Assembly (NCBI GenBank): GCA_929200405.1 | Contig: CAKMZF010000011.1 | Span: 2,136 to 34,224 of the forward strand | Direction of reading: 5' to 3' | DNA from: an uncultured Gammaproteobacteria bacterium | GTDB taxonomy: Bacteria; Pseudomonadota; Gammaproteobacteria; Cardiobacteriales; CAKMZF01 | Length of the DNA stretch: 32,089 bases | Shown here: positions 1-9,741 of the stretch, piece after piece | Layout of the letters: each line of letters opens with the position of its first letter | Numbering within the stretch: position 1 is the first letter of the stretch | Notes under the pieces: generated by a model | The model's database searches: none | Told to the model about the DNA's origin: nothing | Seen by the model: only the letters and a program-made list of their open reading frames with translations | Position numbers and translations under genes: made by a program

Positions 1-317
1 CCGACAGTAGAGCGAGAAGTCCGAACGGGATTATATTGCTCTACTGCGACAGCGGGCGGAACCCCTTCAATAGAATCCACTCTAGGTCTGTCCATTTGTG
101 CTAAGAATTGTCTAACATAGGGAGAGAAGGTTTCTATATATCGCCTCTGGCCTTCCGCGAATAACGTATCAAAGGCAAGGGAGGACTTTCCTGAACCACT
201 TACTCCAGTAATAACAGTCACTTTATTGAGTGGTATATCTAGACTTAGATTTTTTAGGGTGTGTTGTTTGGCGCCACGAATTTTTATAAAGTTAGGTTTG
301 TTGTTAGTGTGTGGCAT
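1..317 (-). CDS. UvrA-family ATPase, N-terminal fragment (runs off left edge); looks like the UvrA paralog class rather than canonical UvrA
   Basis: Reverse complement from 317 translates [106 protein letters not shown], open to the window edge. It has Walker [10 protein letters not shown] and UvrA signatures. Missing from the ORF track because it is truncated. Confidence 0.88.
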   Translation of the reverse strand, partial: MPHTNNKPNFIKIRGAKQHTLKNLSLDIPLNKVTVITGVSGSGKSSLAFDTLFAEGQRRYIETFSPYVRQFLAQMDRPRVDSIEGVPPAVAVEQYNPVRTSRSTV

Positions 318-420
318 TTTTTCTCACAGAAAGGCTATGTTATACGATATAAGTAATACAATAGAAGAGCTTTGGTTCGAGAGCAAGAGTAACTTAAAGG
401 CTTGCTGCATAAAATTTAGG

Positions 421-453
421 CAAAAAAAAACGAGCTTAAGCTCGTTTTTTTGG
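421..453 (-). terminator. Intrinsic terminator (near-symmetric, possibly bidirectional) downstream of the lipoprotein gene
   Basis: aaaaaaaaacgagc-ttaa-gctcgttttttt: inverted repeat with A-tract/T-tract on either side, 35 nt past the stop of the 488..736 CDS. Confidence 0.8.
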
Positions 454-487
454 TAATTAATATGCCTTTATATAAGGCAGGGTATAA

Positions 488-736
488 TTACTTACGGAAA
501 CCACCGCGCTGAGCTGTATTTACGTTGCCAGCTTTAACAGCATCTACTTCTTGCTTAAGAGTGTTTACTTCTTGACGAGTTTCCATTGCAATACGTAACA
601 AGTTTTCAACATCGCTATCAGTAATAGAAGCCGCTGGAGGCGCCGATACTTCTGCTGCTGAGTTTCTGTTTGATGAACCACAGCCAGCGATCGCTACTGT
701 GCCAAGTAATAAGGCGATTAAAGCTTTATTCGACAT
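488..736 (-). CDS. Small Lpp/OprI-like outer-membrane (murein) lipoprotein
   Basis: 82 aa; signal peptide with lipobox (VAIAGC), heptad-like helix (ENLLRIAMETRQEVNTLKQEVDAV), C-terminal ...RK compatible with peptidoglycan attachment; AGGAG RBS upstream. Confidence 0.75.
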   Translation of the reverse strand: MSNKALIALLLGTVAIAGCGSSNRNSAAEVSAPPAASITDSDVENLLRIAMETRQEVNTLKQEVDAVKAGNVNTAQRGGFRK

Positions 737-911
737 TTTCTAGGCTCCTAGTAAAATAGAATGAGTGTAAAATTGTTGTTTTGAAACCAAAGCTGTTGCA
801 GTATAACAAAAAAAATATACTCTGGTTAGTCTTAACAGACTCTAATCTAATAATTTTACGCTATTTTTATATTTTGTCACCTATATCTTCAATATATTCA
901 ACTGGGAAGCT

Positions 912-2333
912 ATGAATAATTCAAATAAAATTGTGATTTCAATGGATGAGAGAAAGGAAACGGAGTCGCTTAATATGCTTTATTTAATTGATAATGAAGC
1001 TTCATTGCCCGATTTTTTTCAAAAGTTGACGGCGCCAATGAAATTATTAGGGGATGAGGAAGGTAAAGCAGGCTGTTATTTTTTGCCAAATTGTAATGAC
1101 AATGAGCGGTCACATTACTTGGCATTAGTGAGGTTGCCGAAAGCTGGCGATGTCCCTCTTGCTAAATGGTCACTGGCAGAGGCTTATGAGAAGCTGCCCG
1201 CTGGAGATTATCAGTTGCGAACAATCATTGATGATGAGAGTCAAATCACGGCATTGCTGCTGGGTTGGTTGATGGCTGGGTATAGTTATACTTTGGCAGC
1301 CAATAATGATAACTCTTCGGTGAAAAGGCTGGTTGTTGATGATTCACTATCACTTGTAAGAGCTTCCCAGCAATATCAAGCGGTTGCGAAAGTGCGTGAT
1401 CTCATTAATATGCCTCCGAATATTTTGACTCCTGAATCATTAGCTGATGCACTGGTTGCCGTGGCAAATCAGTATGACGCAGAGCACCAAGTGATTACAG
1501 GACAGCAATTACTGGTTCAAAATTATCCGTCAATTCATGCTGTTGGTCGTGCTGCTGATACAGAGCATCAGGCACCACGCTTGGCTGAGTTGCTGTGGGG
1601 AGATCCATTGCATCCTAAAGTGACGTTAGTTGGGAAAGGTGTTTGTTTTGATTCCGGAGGGCTGGATATTAAATCGGCCGTTGGTATGCGAGCGATGAAG
1701 AAAGATATGGGGGGCGCAGCTCATGTTCTAGGGCTGGCACAATTAATTATGGAGTCTGCATTGCCTGTGAGACTGCAGGTGCTGATTCCAGCAGTGGAGA
1801 ATGCTATTAGTGGTGATGCTTTTCGCCCTGGAGATGTAATTAATACTCGATTGGGCAAGACAATTGAAATTGATAACACTGATGCTGAAGGTCGGCTAAT
1901 TTTAATTGATGCGCTAGCCAAAGCAGTGGAAAGTCAGCCTGAAATAATTATTGATTTTGCAACGCTGACAGGTGCGTCAAGAGTGGCTACTGGCACTGAG
2001 GTGCCGTCATTTTTTTCTAGATCCAAGCATATTCGAAATCAGTTAGTTGATATTGGTGAAGAGCAGGATGATTTGATTTGGCCGCTGCCGTTACATAAAC
2101 CGTATATGCATGAGTTGCAGACAGCTATTGCAGATTTAAAAAATAGTGGCAGTGGATATGCAGGGGCGATTACAGCGGCGCTATTTTTAGCCGAGTTTGT
2201 TCCAGAGGATATCGACTGGGTGCATATTGACTGTATGGCTTATAATCTCAGAGCCCGACCGGGCAAGCCAATCGGCGGTGAAGCGATGGGTATGATGACT
2301 ATGTTTACTTATTTACAGAACCGATTTGGCTAG
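912..2333 (+). CDS. Leucyl aminopeptidase family (M17) metallopeptidase
   Basis: 473 aa with M17 motifs: VGKGVCFDSGGLDIK, MKKDMGGAA, and NTDAEGRL. Confidence 0.92.
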   Translation: MNNSNKIVISMDERKETESLNMLYLIDNEASLPDFFQKLTAPMKLLGDEEGKAGCYFLPNCNDNERSHYLALVRLPKAGDVPLAKWSLAEAYEKLPAGDYQLRTIIDDESQITALLLGWLMAGYSYTLAANNDNSSVKRLVVDDSLSLVRASQQYQAVAKVRDLINMPPNILTPESLADALVAVANQYDAEHQVITGQQLLVQNYPSIHAVGRAADTEHQAPRLAELLWGDPLHPKVTLVGKGVCFDSGGLDIKSAVGMRAMKKDMGGAAHVLGLAQLIMESALPVRLQVLIPAVENAISGDAFRPGDVINTRLGKTIEIDNTDAEGRLILIDALAKAVESQPEIIIDFATLTGASRVATGTEVPSFFSRSKHIRNQLVDIGEEQDDLIWPLPLHKPYMHELQTAIADLKNSGSGYAGAITAALFLAEFVPEDIDWVHIDCMAYNLRARPGKPIGGEAMGMMTMFTYLQNRFG

Positions 2334-3475
2334 TTTAAGGCATTGTTTTTTTTCGTTTGAGTTTTAGCGAGCACAGCTTGCCAATTTCCATGAAATGCTA
2401 TTCGGGCTTGTTTTTTGCTAAGTTGGTAGTCGTACATTGGATCATAATAATCAGTTAGTAGCGGCGTAATCCAATTTAAATGCTCATCAAAAGCAGTGCT
2501 TGAGGTTGTGGAAAACACATTGCCTTCGGCATGTGTTTTCTGTAAGGCATTTTCTAGTTCTTGATTAAGCTGGTTATATTTTTCTGATCCCAAGCGTTTT
2601 TGAATTTTATATAATGCATCAGATAGCCTTTTGCGGTGCATTTTTATCCCGTCGGTATTGCCAAACTTCTGCTGAAATGCAATGGCGGGTTCTATAATGT
2701 AAGCGCGGCAAATTTCGATAGCTCGAGATTCAACGGTATCTTCTATTACCCATATCGGTGCTTTGAGTAAAGCATTTCTTAAAGCTAAGGGAATGGCTAT
2801 TCGGCCAATGTTGTTGCCTTCATCTTCAAAGAAGAATCTTTGCTGTGGTTGATTTCTAGCCATTGCGAGTAAATTTAGAATAAGTTGATGCTCAAAGTCA
2901 ATTTGTGCAGGTTGTGGATTGACTTGCTCGCCAAAGGCGGAGCCGCGATGGTTGGCATGTTTCTCTAGGTCAATGCCAGTTGGACATTGTTCAATTAAAG
3001 TCGTTTTACGGACACCTGTTTTACCTCCGATAATAACCAGTTGCTCAGTTCCGGTGATATGCTCAAGATGTTGCAGTAAGTGCTGCCGTATTGCTTTATA
3101 ACCGCCAGTGACTTTAGGGCGAGGATAGCCTGCATCCGCTAGCCATCTCTGTGAGATGCCACTGCGTTGACCGCCTCGAAAACAAAATAAAGTAATATCA
3201 GGGTATTGCTGAACAGCAGCAGTCCACTCTGCCAATAGTGTGGTTTTTCTGGAGCCGCTGATTAATGCTTCTCCTAACTGGACGGCAGCGGTATTGCCTT
3301 GGTTTTTGTAACAGGTGCCGACCTGCTTTCTTTCCTCGTCATTTAATATGGGAATATTAGTGGTGTTGGGAAAGCTGCCTTGGGAGAACTCGATAGGGGC
3401 GCGAACATCGAGAAATGGCTGTCCGGATAGTATCCGCTCTATTGCTAACTCTGGAGAAATATCAGTTTTGGTCAT
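2330..3475 (-). CDS. mnmH: tRNA 2-selenouridine(34) synthase MnmH (SelU/YbbB)
   Basis: N-terminal rhodanese domain (FLDVRAPIEFSQGSFPNTTNIPILNDEERKQVGTCYK; catalytic Cys in FCFRGGQRS), then P-loop domain (IIGGKTGVRKTTLIEQ) and C-terminal YYDPMYDYQLSKK, collinear with E. coli YbbB from memory. Confidence 0.93.
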   Translation of the reverse strand: MTKTDISPELAIERILSGQPFLDVRAPIEFSQGSFPNTTNIPILNDEERKQVGTCYKNQGNTAAVQLGEALISGSRKTTLLAEWTAAVQQYPDITLFCFRGGQRSGISQRWLADAGYPRPKVTGGYKAIRQHLLQHLEHITGTEQLVIIGGKTGVRKTTLIEQCPTGIDLEKHANHRGSAFGEQVNPQPAQIDFEHQLILNLLAMARNQPQQRFFFEDEGNNIGRIAIPLALRNALLKAPIWVIEDTVESRAIEICRAYIIEPAIAFQQKFGNTDGIKMHRKRLSDALYKIQKRLGSEKYNQLNQELENALQKTHAEGNVFSTTSSTAFDEHLNWITPLLTDYYDPMYDYQLSKKQARIAFHGNWQAVLAKTQTKKNNALN

Positions 3476-3481
3476 CGAATA

Positions 3482-6400
3482 TTAGCTCAGGTTGGTGCGA
3501 TAACTGATGGTAAGTTGTTGCTCGCCAACAATTGCATTGAGCTCAGCTAGGCAATCAGGGGTTGGGTTGATAACCCAATCTCTTCCTAGTCTGAACTGTG
3601 CGATGGCATTTTCACGCTGATATTGCAGTAGCACGCCAGCATGACCGCCTTGGTAGCGTTCTAATACCATTCTAATTTTTTGGATAGATTCGGGGTTGGT
3701 GCGACCATTGAGTGCGATTCGGATTGCGCGACAAAATTTTGCCTGTGCATCTTCAACAGTGAGAATATTTTTGATTTTATAGCGCAAGTCTTGGCGGTAG
3801 CTATCATAGTCCATTTCAGCTTCAATTATCACTACCTTGCCTGTTTCTATTTCAAATGACAATGCGGCAAGTTCTTCATCAAATAATCTAAGTTCAGTTT
3901 GTCCAGTGCGATCGTCTATTTGAAATATGGTCATATTGCCACCGCGTTTGGTTGGGCGGCTAAACGCGTTCATTATATAGCCTGCAAGCGTGACACTTCG
4001 CTTGTCGTATCGCAGTTTATTTTTTTGACCCTCATCATCGAGTAAGGTCGTGAGATCGCCCAGTTTTGAGAGCGTGATTTTCTCTAAGATGGTTTGATAA
4101 TCATTGATTGGATGGCCGCTAATGAATAATCCGAGCGCATTTTTCTCTTTGTCTAATTTCTCTTTACTAGGCCATTCTGGGATATCAGCGCTTAGGCTGG
4201 GAGAGGCAACTGCAGCAATTATTTCATCACCAAACAGCCCTCCTTGACCTGAGTTTTCATCTTTATGATATTGGTCTGCCAGCTTTATGGCTTCGGGTAA
4301 GGCATCATAAATTGCACTACGCGAGGGGCCTAAATCATCTAATGCGCCACTATAGGTCATTGCCTCAAAAGATTTCTTGTTCAGAGTGCCTAGTGGCAGT
4401 CGTCGACATAGCTCAAAAATATCGGTAAAAGGACCATTGGTTTCGCGCTCGTTTACCACGGTGTTTATGACATGCTCACCCACGCCTTTAATAGCACCAA
4501 GTCCAAATAATATGCTGTTATCTCGGGCAACAAATTTATGAAAGCAGCGGTTTACATTTGGGGGAACTACGTCTATTTTTAAGGCGCGACATTCATCGAT
4601 AAAAGTGACGACTTTGTCGGTTTTATCCATATCTGAGGACAAAACCGCTGCCATAAACTCAGCGGGATAATAGGCTTTGAGCCATGCTGTTTGATAGGCG
4701 AGAAGTGCGTAACCGGCGGAGTGAGATTTGTTAAAACCGTAACCTGCAAATTTTTCGATCGAGTCAAATACGAAAGTAGAAATCTCTTTGGGAATGTCGT
4801 TTTCCAAGGAGCCATCAACGAAAAGAGATTTTTGCTTCTCCATCTCTTCGACTTTTTTCTTTCCCATTGCTCGACGTAGTAAGTCAGCACCACCGAGAGA
4901 GAAGTTACCCATTGCCTGTGCTATCTGCATTACCTGTTCTTGGTAAACGATTACACCATAGGTCGGCTCTAAGATAGGCTTAAGCATCTCAGTTAAACTT
5001 TCGTGGAGATATTCTACTTTCGCTGCACCGTGCTTTCGGTTGATAAAATCATCGGTCATTCCCGAGTCTAATGGCCCCGGTCTGTACAGTGCTACCAATG
5101 CGATAATTTCTTCGAAATTCTCTGGCTTGAGGCGTGAAATTAATCGTTTCATGCCTGGGGATTCCAGCTGGAATACTGCAGTGGTCTGGGCTTTTTGCAA
5201 TAATTGGAATGGCTTAGGATCGTCTAATGGTAGCAGAGTAATATCTAACGAATCTTCATTATTGCTAGCACGTCGTTGGTTTATCGCCTCAACTGCCCAG
5301 TCAATAATAGTCAAGGTTCGCAACCCTAAGAAGTCAAACTTAACCAGACCAGCGGCTTCCACATCATCTTTATCGTATTGGGTGATAACGCCTTGATCAC
5401 CTTGATCGCAATATAGTGGCGAGAAATCCGTCAGCGCCGTGGGGGCAATAACTACCCCACCAGCATGTTTGCCCACATTTCTAGCGATGCCCTCAAGGCG
5501 TAGAGCCATGTCTATAAGCTGGCGGATATCATCTTCATCACGCTGGTAGCGGTCATGTAGCTCGTCCATGATATCGCCAAAGCTTCCATGTAGCTCCTCG
5601 TAGTCTTTAGCTAGCTTTTCAACAGTGCTGTCTTTGCCGAGCATAACTGTGTTGAGTTTAGTGCCGGGCTTGCTGGGAATCAGTTTAGCAACACGATCGA
5701 CCGCACCGTAAGAGTAGCCCATAACGCGGCCAACATCTCGGACGACCGCTCTTGCCATCATGCTGCCGTGAGTAGCGATTTGTGAAACGCGATGTTTGCC
5801 ATACTTTTGTGCGACATAACTGATTACGTTATCTCGCCTATCCATGCAAAAATCGATATCAAAATCTGGCATCGATACCCGCTCAGGGTTTAGGAATCGT
5901 TCAAAAAGCAAATCATAAGGTAGAGGGTCAAGGTCGGTGATTTTTAAGGCGTAAGCGACTAACGATCCCGCACCTGAGCCGCGTCCTGGGCCTACTGGAA
6001 TATCCTGCTCTTTTGACCATTGGATAAAGTCGGCAACGATTAAGAAATAGCCGGGGAAGCCCATTTGAATAATCGTACCCAGTTCAAGGTTTAGTCGTTC
6101 GACATACTCTGGTTGTCGTTGCGCACGCTCATTGCTATCAGGATATAATTTCTCTAGTCTTTCAAGCAGCCCATCATGCGATAGTTTCCGTAGATAATCT
6201 GATTCGGTCATGCCCTCATAAGGCACATCAAATGCAGGTAGTACGGGCTTGTCTAGCTCAATAGTGACATTACAGCGCTTGGCAATCTCAACTGAGTTCT
6301 GCAATGCCTGAGGAATATCCACAAATAGCTCAGACATCTCTACTGCTGTTTTAAAATATTGCTCTTCGGTATAGGGCTTGGGTCGGGTAAGATTCCCCTC

Positions 6401-7099
6401 TGGGTTCAGCTGATAACCATTATTGACACAATATCTGACCTCGTGCGCATCGAAATCTTGCTTTTGAATAAAGCGGACATCGTTGGTAGCAACTAACGGT
6501 ATTTGCAACTCTGCTGCCAGTTGTATAGCTGCACTGTTATAAGCTTTTTCATAGCTATGCCCTAAGCGTTGTAACTCCAGAAAGTAATAGCTACCAAAAA
6601 TATTTTGCCATTTTCTGGCTCTTGCTGCTGCAGCTGGAATATTTTGCCGTATCAGGCAGTCACCAAGCAGTGTCTTTGGTCCTCCAGAGAGGACAAAGAT
6701 TCCTTGGCTTTTTGCGGCAATCCAGTCAAACATCACCGCAACATAGTCGCCGTGGTGATTTTGCGTATAAGCCTGTGAGATCAGCTCGCTAATATGAATA
6801 TAACCTTGATTATTTTCAGCTAAGAAAACCACTTTTTCTTTGTCTTCTGGGTTGTCGCTATATTGCACCCACAAGTCTGCACCAATAATGGGTTTTAAGG
6901 CCGATTGGTGGAAATTTCGATAGAGCTTGATGATAGAGAAAAAGTTGCTGACATCGGTAATGGCAGCTGCGGGATGGCTCTGTTTAGCACAGGCGCTAGC
7001 AAGGTCTTTAATGCGAACGATGCCATCCTCAAGTGAATATTCACTATGAATACGAAGATGGATAAAGCTTGGTGTACTAGTGGTAGATTCTGATGACAT
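3482..7099 (-). CDS. dnaE: DNA polymerase III alpha subunit
   Basis: 1205 aa; PHP domain start FIHLRIHSEYSLEDG, GPGRGSGAGSLVAYAL, PDFDIDFCMDRRD, GYGFNKSHSAGYALLAYQTAWLKAYYPAEFMAA. Confidence 0.98.
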   Translation of the reverse strand: MSSESTTSTPSFIHLRIHSEYSLEDGIVRIKDLASACAKQSHPAAAITDVSNFFSIIKLYRNFHQSALKPIIGADLWVQYSDNPEDKEKVVFLAENNQGYIHISELISQAYTQNHHGDYVAVMFDWIAAKSQGIFVLSGGPKTLLGDCLIRQNIPAAAARARKWQNIFGSYYFLELQRLGHSYEKAYNSAAIQLAAELQIPLVATNDVRFIQKQDFDAHEVRYCVNNGYQLNPEGNLTRPKPYTEEQYFKTAVEMSELFVDIPQALQNSVEIAKRCNVTIELDKPVLPAFDVPYEGMTESDYLRKLSHDGLLERLEKLYPDSNERAQRQPEYVERLNLELGTIIQMGFPGYFLIVADFIQWSKEQDIPVGPGRGSGAGSLVAYALKITDLDPLPYDLLFERFLNPERVSMPDFDIDFCMDRRDNVISYVAQKYGKHRVSQIATHGSMMARAVVRDVGRVMGYSYGAVDRVAKLIPSKPGTKLNTVMLGKDSTVEKLAKDYEELHGSFGDIMDELHDRYQRDEDDIRQLIDMALRLEGIARNVGKHAGGVVIAPTALTDFSPLYCDQGDQGVITQYDKDDVEAAGLVKFDFLGLRTLTIIDWAVEAINQRRASNNEDSLDITLLPLDDPKPFQLLQKAQTTAVFQLESPGMKRLISRLKPENFEEIIALVALYRPGPLDSGMTDDFINRKHGAAKVEYLHESLTEMLKPILEPTYGVIVYQEQVMQIAQAMGNFSLGGADLLRRAMGKKKVEEMEKQKSLFVDGSLENDIPKEISTFVFDSIEKFAGYGFNKSHSAGYALLAYQTAWLKAYYPAEFMAAVLSSDMDKTDKVVTFIDECRALKIDVVPPNVNRCFHKFVARDNSILFGLGAIKGVGEHVINTVVNERETNGPFTDIFELCRRLPLGTLNKKSFEAMTYSGALDDLGPSRSAIYDALPEAIKLADQYHKDENSGQGGLFGDEIIAAVASPSLSADIPEWPSKEKLDKEKNALGLFISGHPINDYQTILEKITLSKLGDLTTLLDDEGQKNKLRYDKRSVTLAGYIMNAFSRPTKRGGNMTIFQIDDRTGQTELRLFDEELAALSFEIETGKVVIIEAEMDYDSYRQDLRYKIKNILTVEDAQAKFCRAIRIALNGRTNPESIQKIRMVLERYQGGHAGVLLQYQRENAIAQFRLGRDWVINPTPDCLAELNAIVGEQQLTISYRTNLS

Positions 7100-7121
7100 G
7101 ATTTTTGCAGCGTAGTTATGG

Positions 7122-7712
7122 TTAAATCATAGCAGAAACTGGCCTAAAACTCCTCCTATGTTCTGCTAAAATTCCATATCGCTGAATCGCTTCTAAATGT
7201 GATCTGGTGGGATATCCCTTATGCTGGGCAAATCCGTATTGTGGGTGTAATTTATCTAGCTCGATAAGTTGTCGATCACGGTACTCTTTAGCCAGAATTG
7301 AAGCGGCGGATATTTCGGGATACAAAGCATCGCCTTTAACATAAGCACGACCAATGTCTTGCAAAGGTTTTGGTACTTTGTTACCGTCTATGCGAACCTC
7401 CGAAAAAAGCGCTCTGTTAGTGTTAAGTCCGTCAACGGCTCTTGTCATTGCTAGCAATGTGGCTTGCAGTATATTGATTTGATCGATCTCTGCAGCAGAA
7501 GCTTCTGCAATGCACCAATCTCTGGCTTTATCAAATATTTCCGCCTCAAGTGTTTGCCGGCGTTTGGCGCTGAGTTTTTTGGAGTCCGTTAATCCTGATA
7601 TTCCATGCTCGTCGGGCAGAATAACAGCGGCGGCGACTACGCTTCCAATTAACGGGCCTCGACCAACTTCATCTACACCGACATAAATTGATTTAGAAAC
7701 TATCGTGCTCAT
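7122..7712 (-). CDS. rnhB: Ribonuclease HII
   Basis: GVDEVGRGPLIGSVVAAAVIL, DSKKLS, AASILAKEYRD, GFAQHKGYPT motifs; 4-nt overlap with lpxB. Confidence 0.97.
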   Translation of the reverse strand: MSTIVSKSIYVGVDEVGRGPLIGSVVAAAVILPDEHGISGLTDSKKLSAKRRQTLEAEIFDKARDWCIAEASAAEIDQINILQATLLAMTRAVDGLNTNRALFSEVRIDGNKVPKPLQDIGRAYVKGDALYPEISAASILAKEYRDRQLIELDKLHPQYGFAQHKGYPTRSHLEAIQRYGILAEHRRSFRPVSAMI

Positions 7713-8884
7713 GTGCTTGAAACGTTATGTTTGCTAGAAATCAGGTTCAAAATTTCATTGGCAGCAGTGTCGCTACCTCCTAATTGCAGCTGTCGATGTA
7801 TTTCTCTAAATTGTGCTTTCAGTGTTTCAGTATTATTGTTATCCGTTAATAGGTTAAGCGCAGCATTTGCTAAGTTAGTGTCGGTGCAGTCGGATTGAAT
7901 AAATTCAGGTACTAACTGGCTTTGGTTGAGTAAATTGGGAAGCGCAATAAATTTGGATTTAACTAAGCGCTTGGCAATTGCATAAGTAAATGCACTAGTT
8001 TTATAGCCAACAACGATTGGGCATTGACAGAGCAGAGCTTCTAAGGTGGCGGTCCCTGAGGTGACAATCGCTATATCTGATGCTTGTAGAATATCACTGG
8101 ATTCTGCTTCGGATATCTGCACATGCAAATCTGGAAAATTAGCGATGATGGAGGAGATGGTTGGCTTTAAAGACGCTTTGGCTACAGGAATGAGAAAACG
8201 ACAAGGAATTTGTTTGGCTATTAATTTAGCGGTCTCTAAGTATAGTGCTAGGTGGCGCTCAACTTCGCTGATGCGAGAGCCAGGCAATAAAGCAACTACT
8301 TTCACAGAGGCGGATATTTCAAGCTTGTCTCGAACAGCAGTTTTCGAGAACTCAAGAGGAAGACTCTCTGCCATGGAATGCCCAACGCAAATATTCGCGA
8401 CCTGATGCTGGTTGTAAAAAGCAGACTCAAAGGGAAAAAGTGTGATCATTAAATCAACTGCTGCTTTGATGCCATAAATTCTATTCTGACGCCATGCCCA
8501 TACGCTGGGACTGACATAATGAACAATGGCTATTTCTGAACTGCGAGCTTTAATTACTTTGGCAATTCGCAGAGTGAAATCAGGTGAATCTATGCCAATA
8601 TACACATCGGGTTGGCGTTGTAATACGGCAGTGACTGTTTGATTTTTACGCCGAATCAATTGTGGTAGAATTCGCACAGGCTCGATAATACCCATAACAG
8701 CGATATCATCCATTGGATATAAAGATTGAAGTCCTGAAGCAATCATTTCCTCACCCCCAACTCCCCAAAATTCAATATCAATATTAGATGCTTGGCACTT
8801 GGATTTGAGAGATTTCAGTAACGCACTGCCTAGTTTATCGCCAGAGACTTCACCTGCTACTACTGCGACGGAAATCTTGATCAT
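7709..8884 (-). CDS. lpxB: Lipid-A-disaccharide synthase
   Basis: VAGEVSGDKLG start, VHYVSPSVWAWR, LLPGSRISEVERH; position between lpxA and rnhB. Confidence 0.97.
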   Translation of the reverse strand: MIKISVAVVAGEVSGDKLGSALLKSLKSKCQASNIDIEFWGVGGEEMIASGLQSLYPMDDIAVMGIIEPVRILPQLIRRKNQTVTAVLQRQPDVYIGIDSPDFTLRIAKVIKARSSEIAIVHYVSPSVWAWRQNRIYGIKAAVDLMITLFPFESAFYNQHQVANICVGHSMAESLPLEFSKTAVRDKLEISASVKVVALLPGSRISEVERHLALYLETAKLIAKQIPCRFLIPVAKASLKPTISSIIANFPDLHVQISEAESSDILQASDIAIVTSGTATLEALLCQCPIVVGYKTSAFTYAIAKRLVKSKFIALPNLLNQSQLVPEFIQSDCTDTNLANAALNLLTDNNNTETLKAQFREIHRQLQLGGSDTAANEILNLISSKHNVSST

Positions 8885-8911
8885 TGTAGGTGGTGAATCG
8901 TTAAGTTAGAG

Positions 8912-9691
8912 CTACTCTTTTCCAGAGATCACTCCGTGATGGGTATTTTCTAGTGCTGACAGCATTAGCTTGACATGTTCATTATCACCCAGTATTTGCT
9001 GACATTTTTCTTTAGCAACGCTCAGCGGGTCGCCACTTCGATACAGTATTCTGTAAGCTTTCTTGATATCTGCTGTATCTTCAGATGAAAAGTTGTGCCT
9101 CTTTAGGCCTTCATTGTTTAGGCCACGGGCAATAGCAGGCGTGCCAGCGACCATCACATAGGGTGGGACATCTTTATTGATATGGCTAGCAAAGGCCGAA
9201 AAGGCATTCTTGCCAACCTTGCAAAATTGATAGATAAGCGTGAAGCCGCCGAGAATGACATTGTCACCGATATGAACATGACCAGCTAATGAGGCGTTGT
9301 TGGCCATCACAATATTATTTCCCAAAACACAATCATGGGCGATATGAACATAGGCCATTATCCAATTATCATTACCGAGTCGTGTTTCTCCGATGTCCTG
9401 TGTGGTGCCTCGATTAATGGTCACGAATTCACGAATGGTATTGCCGTCCCCAATATATAAAGGCGTTGGTTCGGCGTTATATTTTTTATCTTGCGGGCAT
9501 TCGCCTATTGAAGAGAATTGAAAAAACTTATTATTTTTACCAATATAGCTCGGCCCCTGAATAACAACATGCGGACCTATATCGCAACCTTCGCCAATAC
9601 TGACATCTGCACCAATAACAGTAAAAGCACCGATTTTAACATCATCAGCTATGGATGCAGAAGGGTCGATAATGGCTGTTGGGTGAATCAT
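8912..9691 (-). CDS. lpxA: UDP-N-acetylglucosamine acyltransferase
   Basis: Left-handed beta-helix hexapeptide repeats, HIAHDC motif with catalytic His, DVPPYVMVAGTPA...GLNNEGLKRHNF C-terminal region. Confidence 0.97.
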   Translation of the reverse strand: MIHPTAIIDPSASIADDVKIGAFTVIGADVSIGEGCDIGPHVVIQGPSYIGKNNKFFQFSSIGECPQDKKYNAEPTPLYIGDGNTIREFVTINRGTTQDIGETRLGNDNWIMAYVHIAHDCVLGNNIVMANNASLAGHVHIGDNVILGGFTLIYQFCKVGKNAFSAFASHINKDVPPYVMVAGTPAIARGLNNEGLKRHNFSSEDTADIKKAYRILYRSGDPLSVAKEKCQQILGDNEHVKLMLSALENTHHGVISGKE

Positions 9692-9741
9692 AAATATTTA
9701 GCTTATACTTCTTGGTTGACAGTGATTTTAGGGTAACAGGG

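Noticed and set aside
226-456. 76-aa + strand ORF
   Set aside because: Antisense to the UvrA-family N-terminus, which has clear motifs; it also runs through the terminator.
5040-5396. 118-aa + strand ORF inside dnaE
   Set aside because: Antisense shadow of a well-supported CDS with no RBS or recognisable domain.
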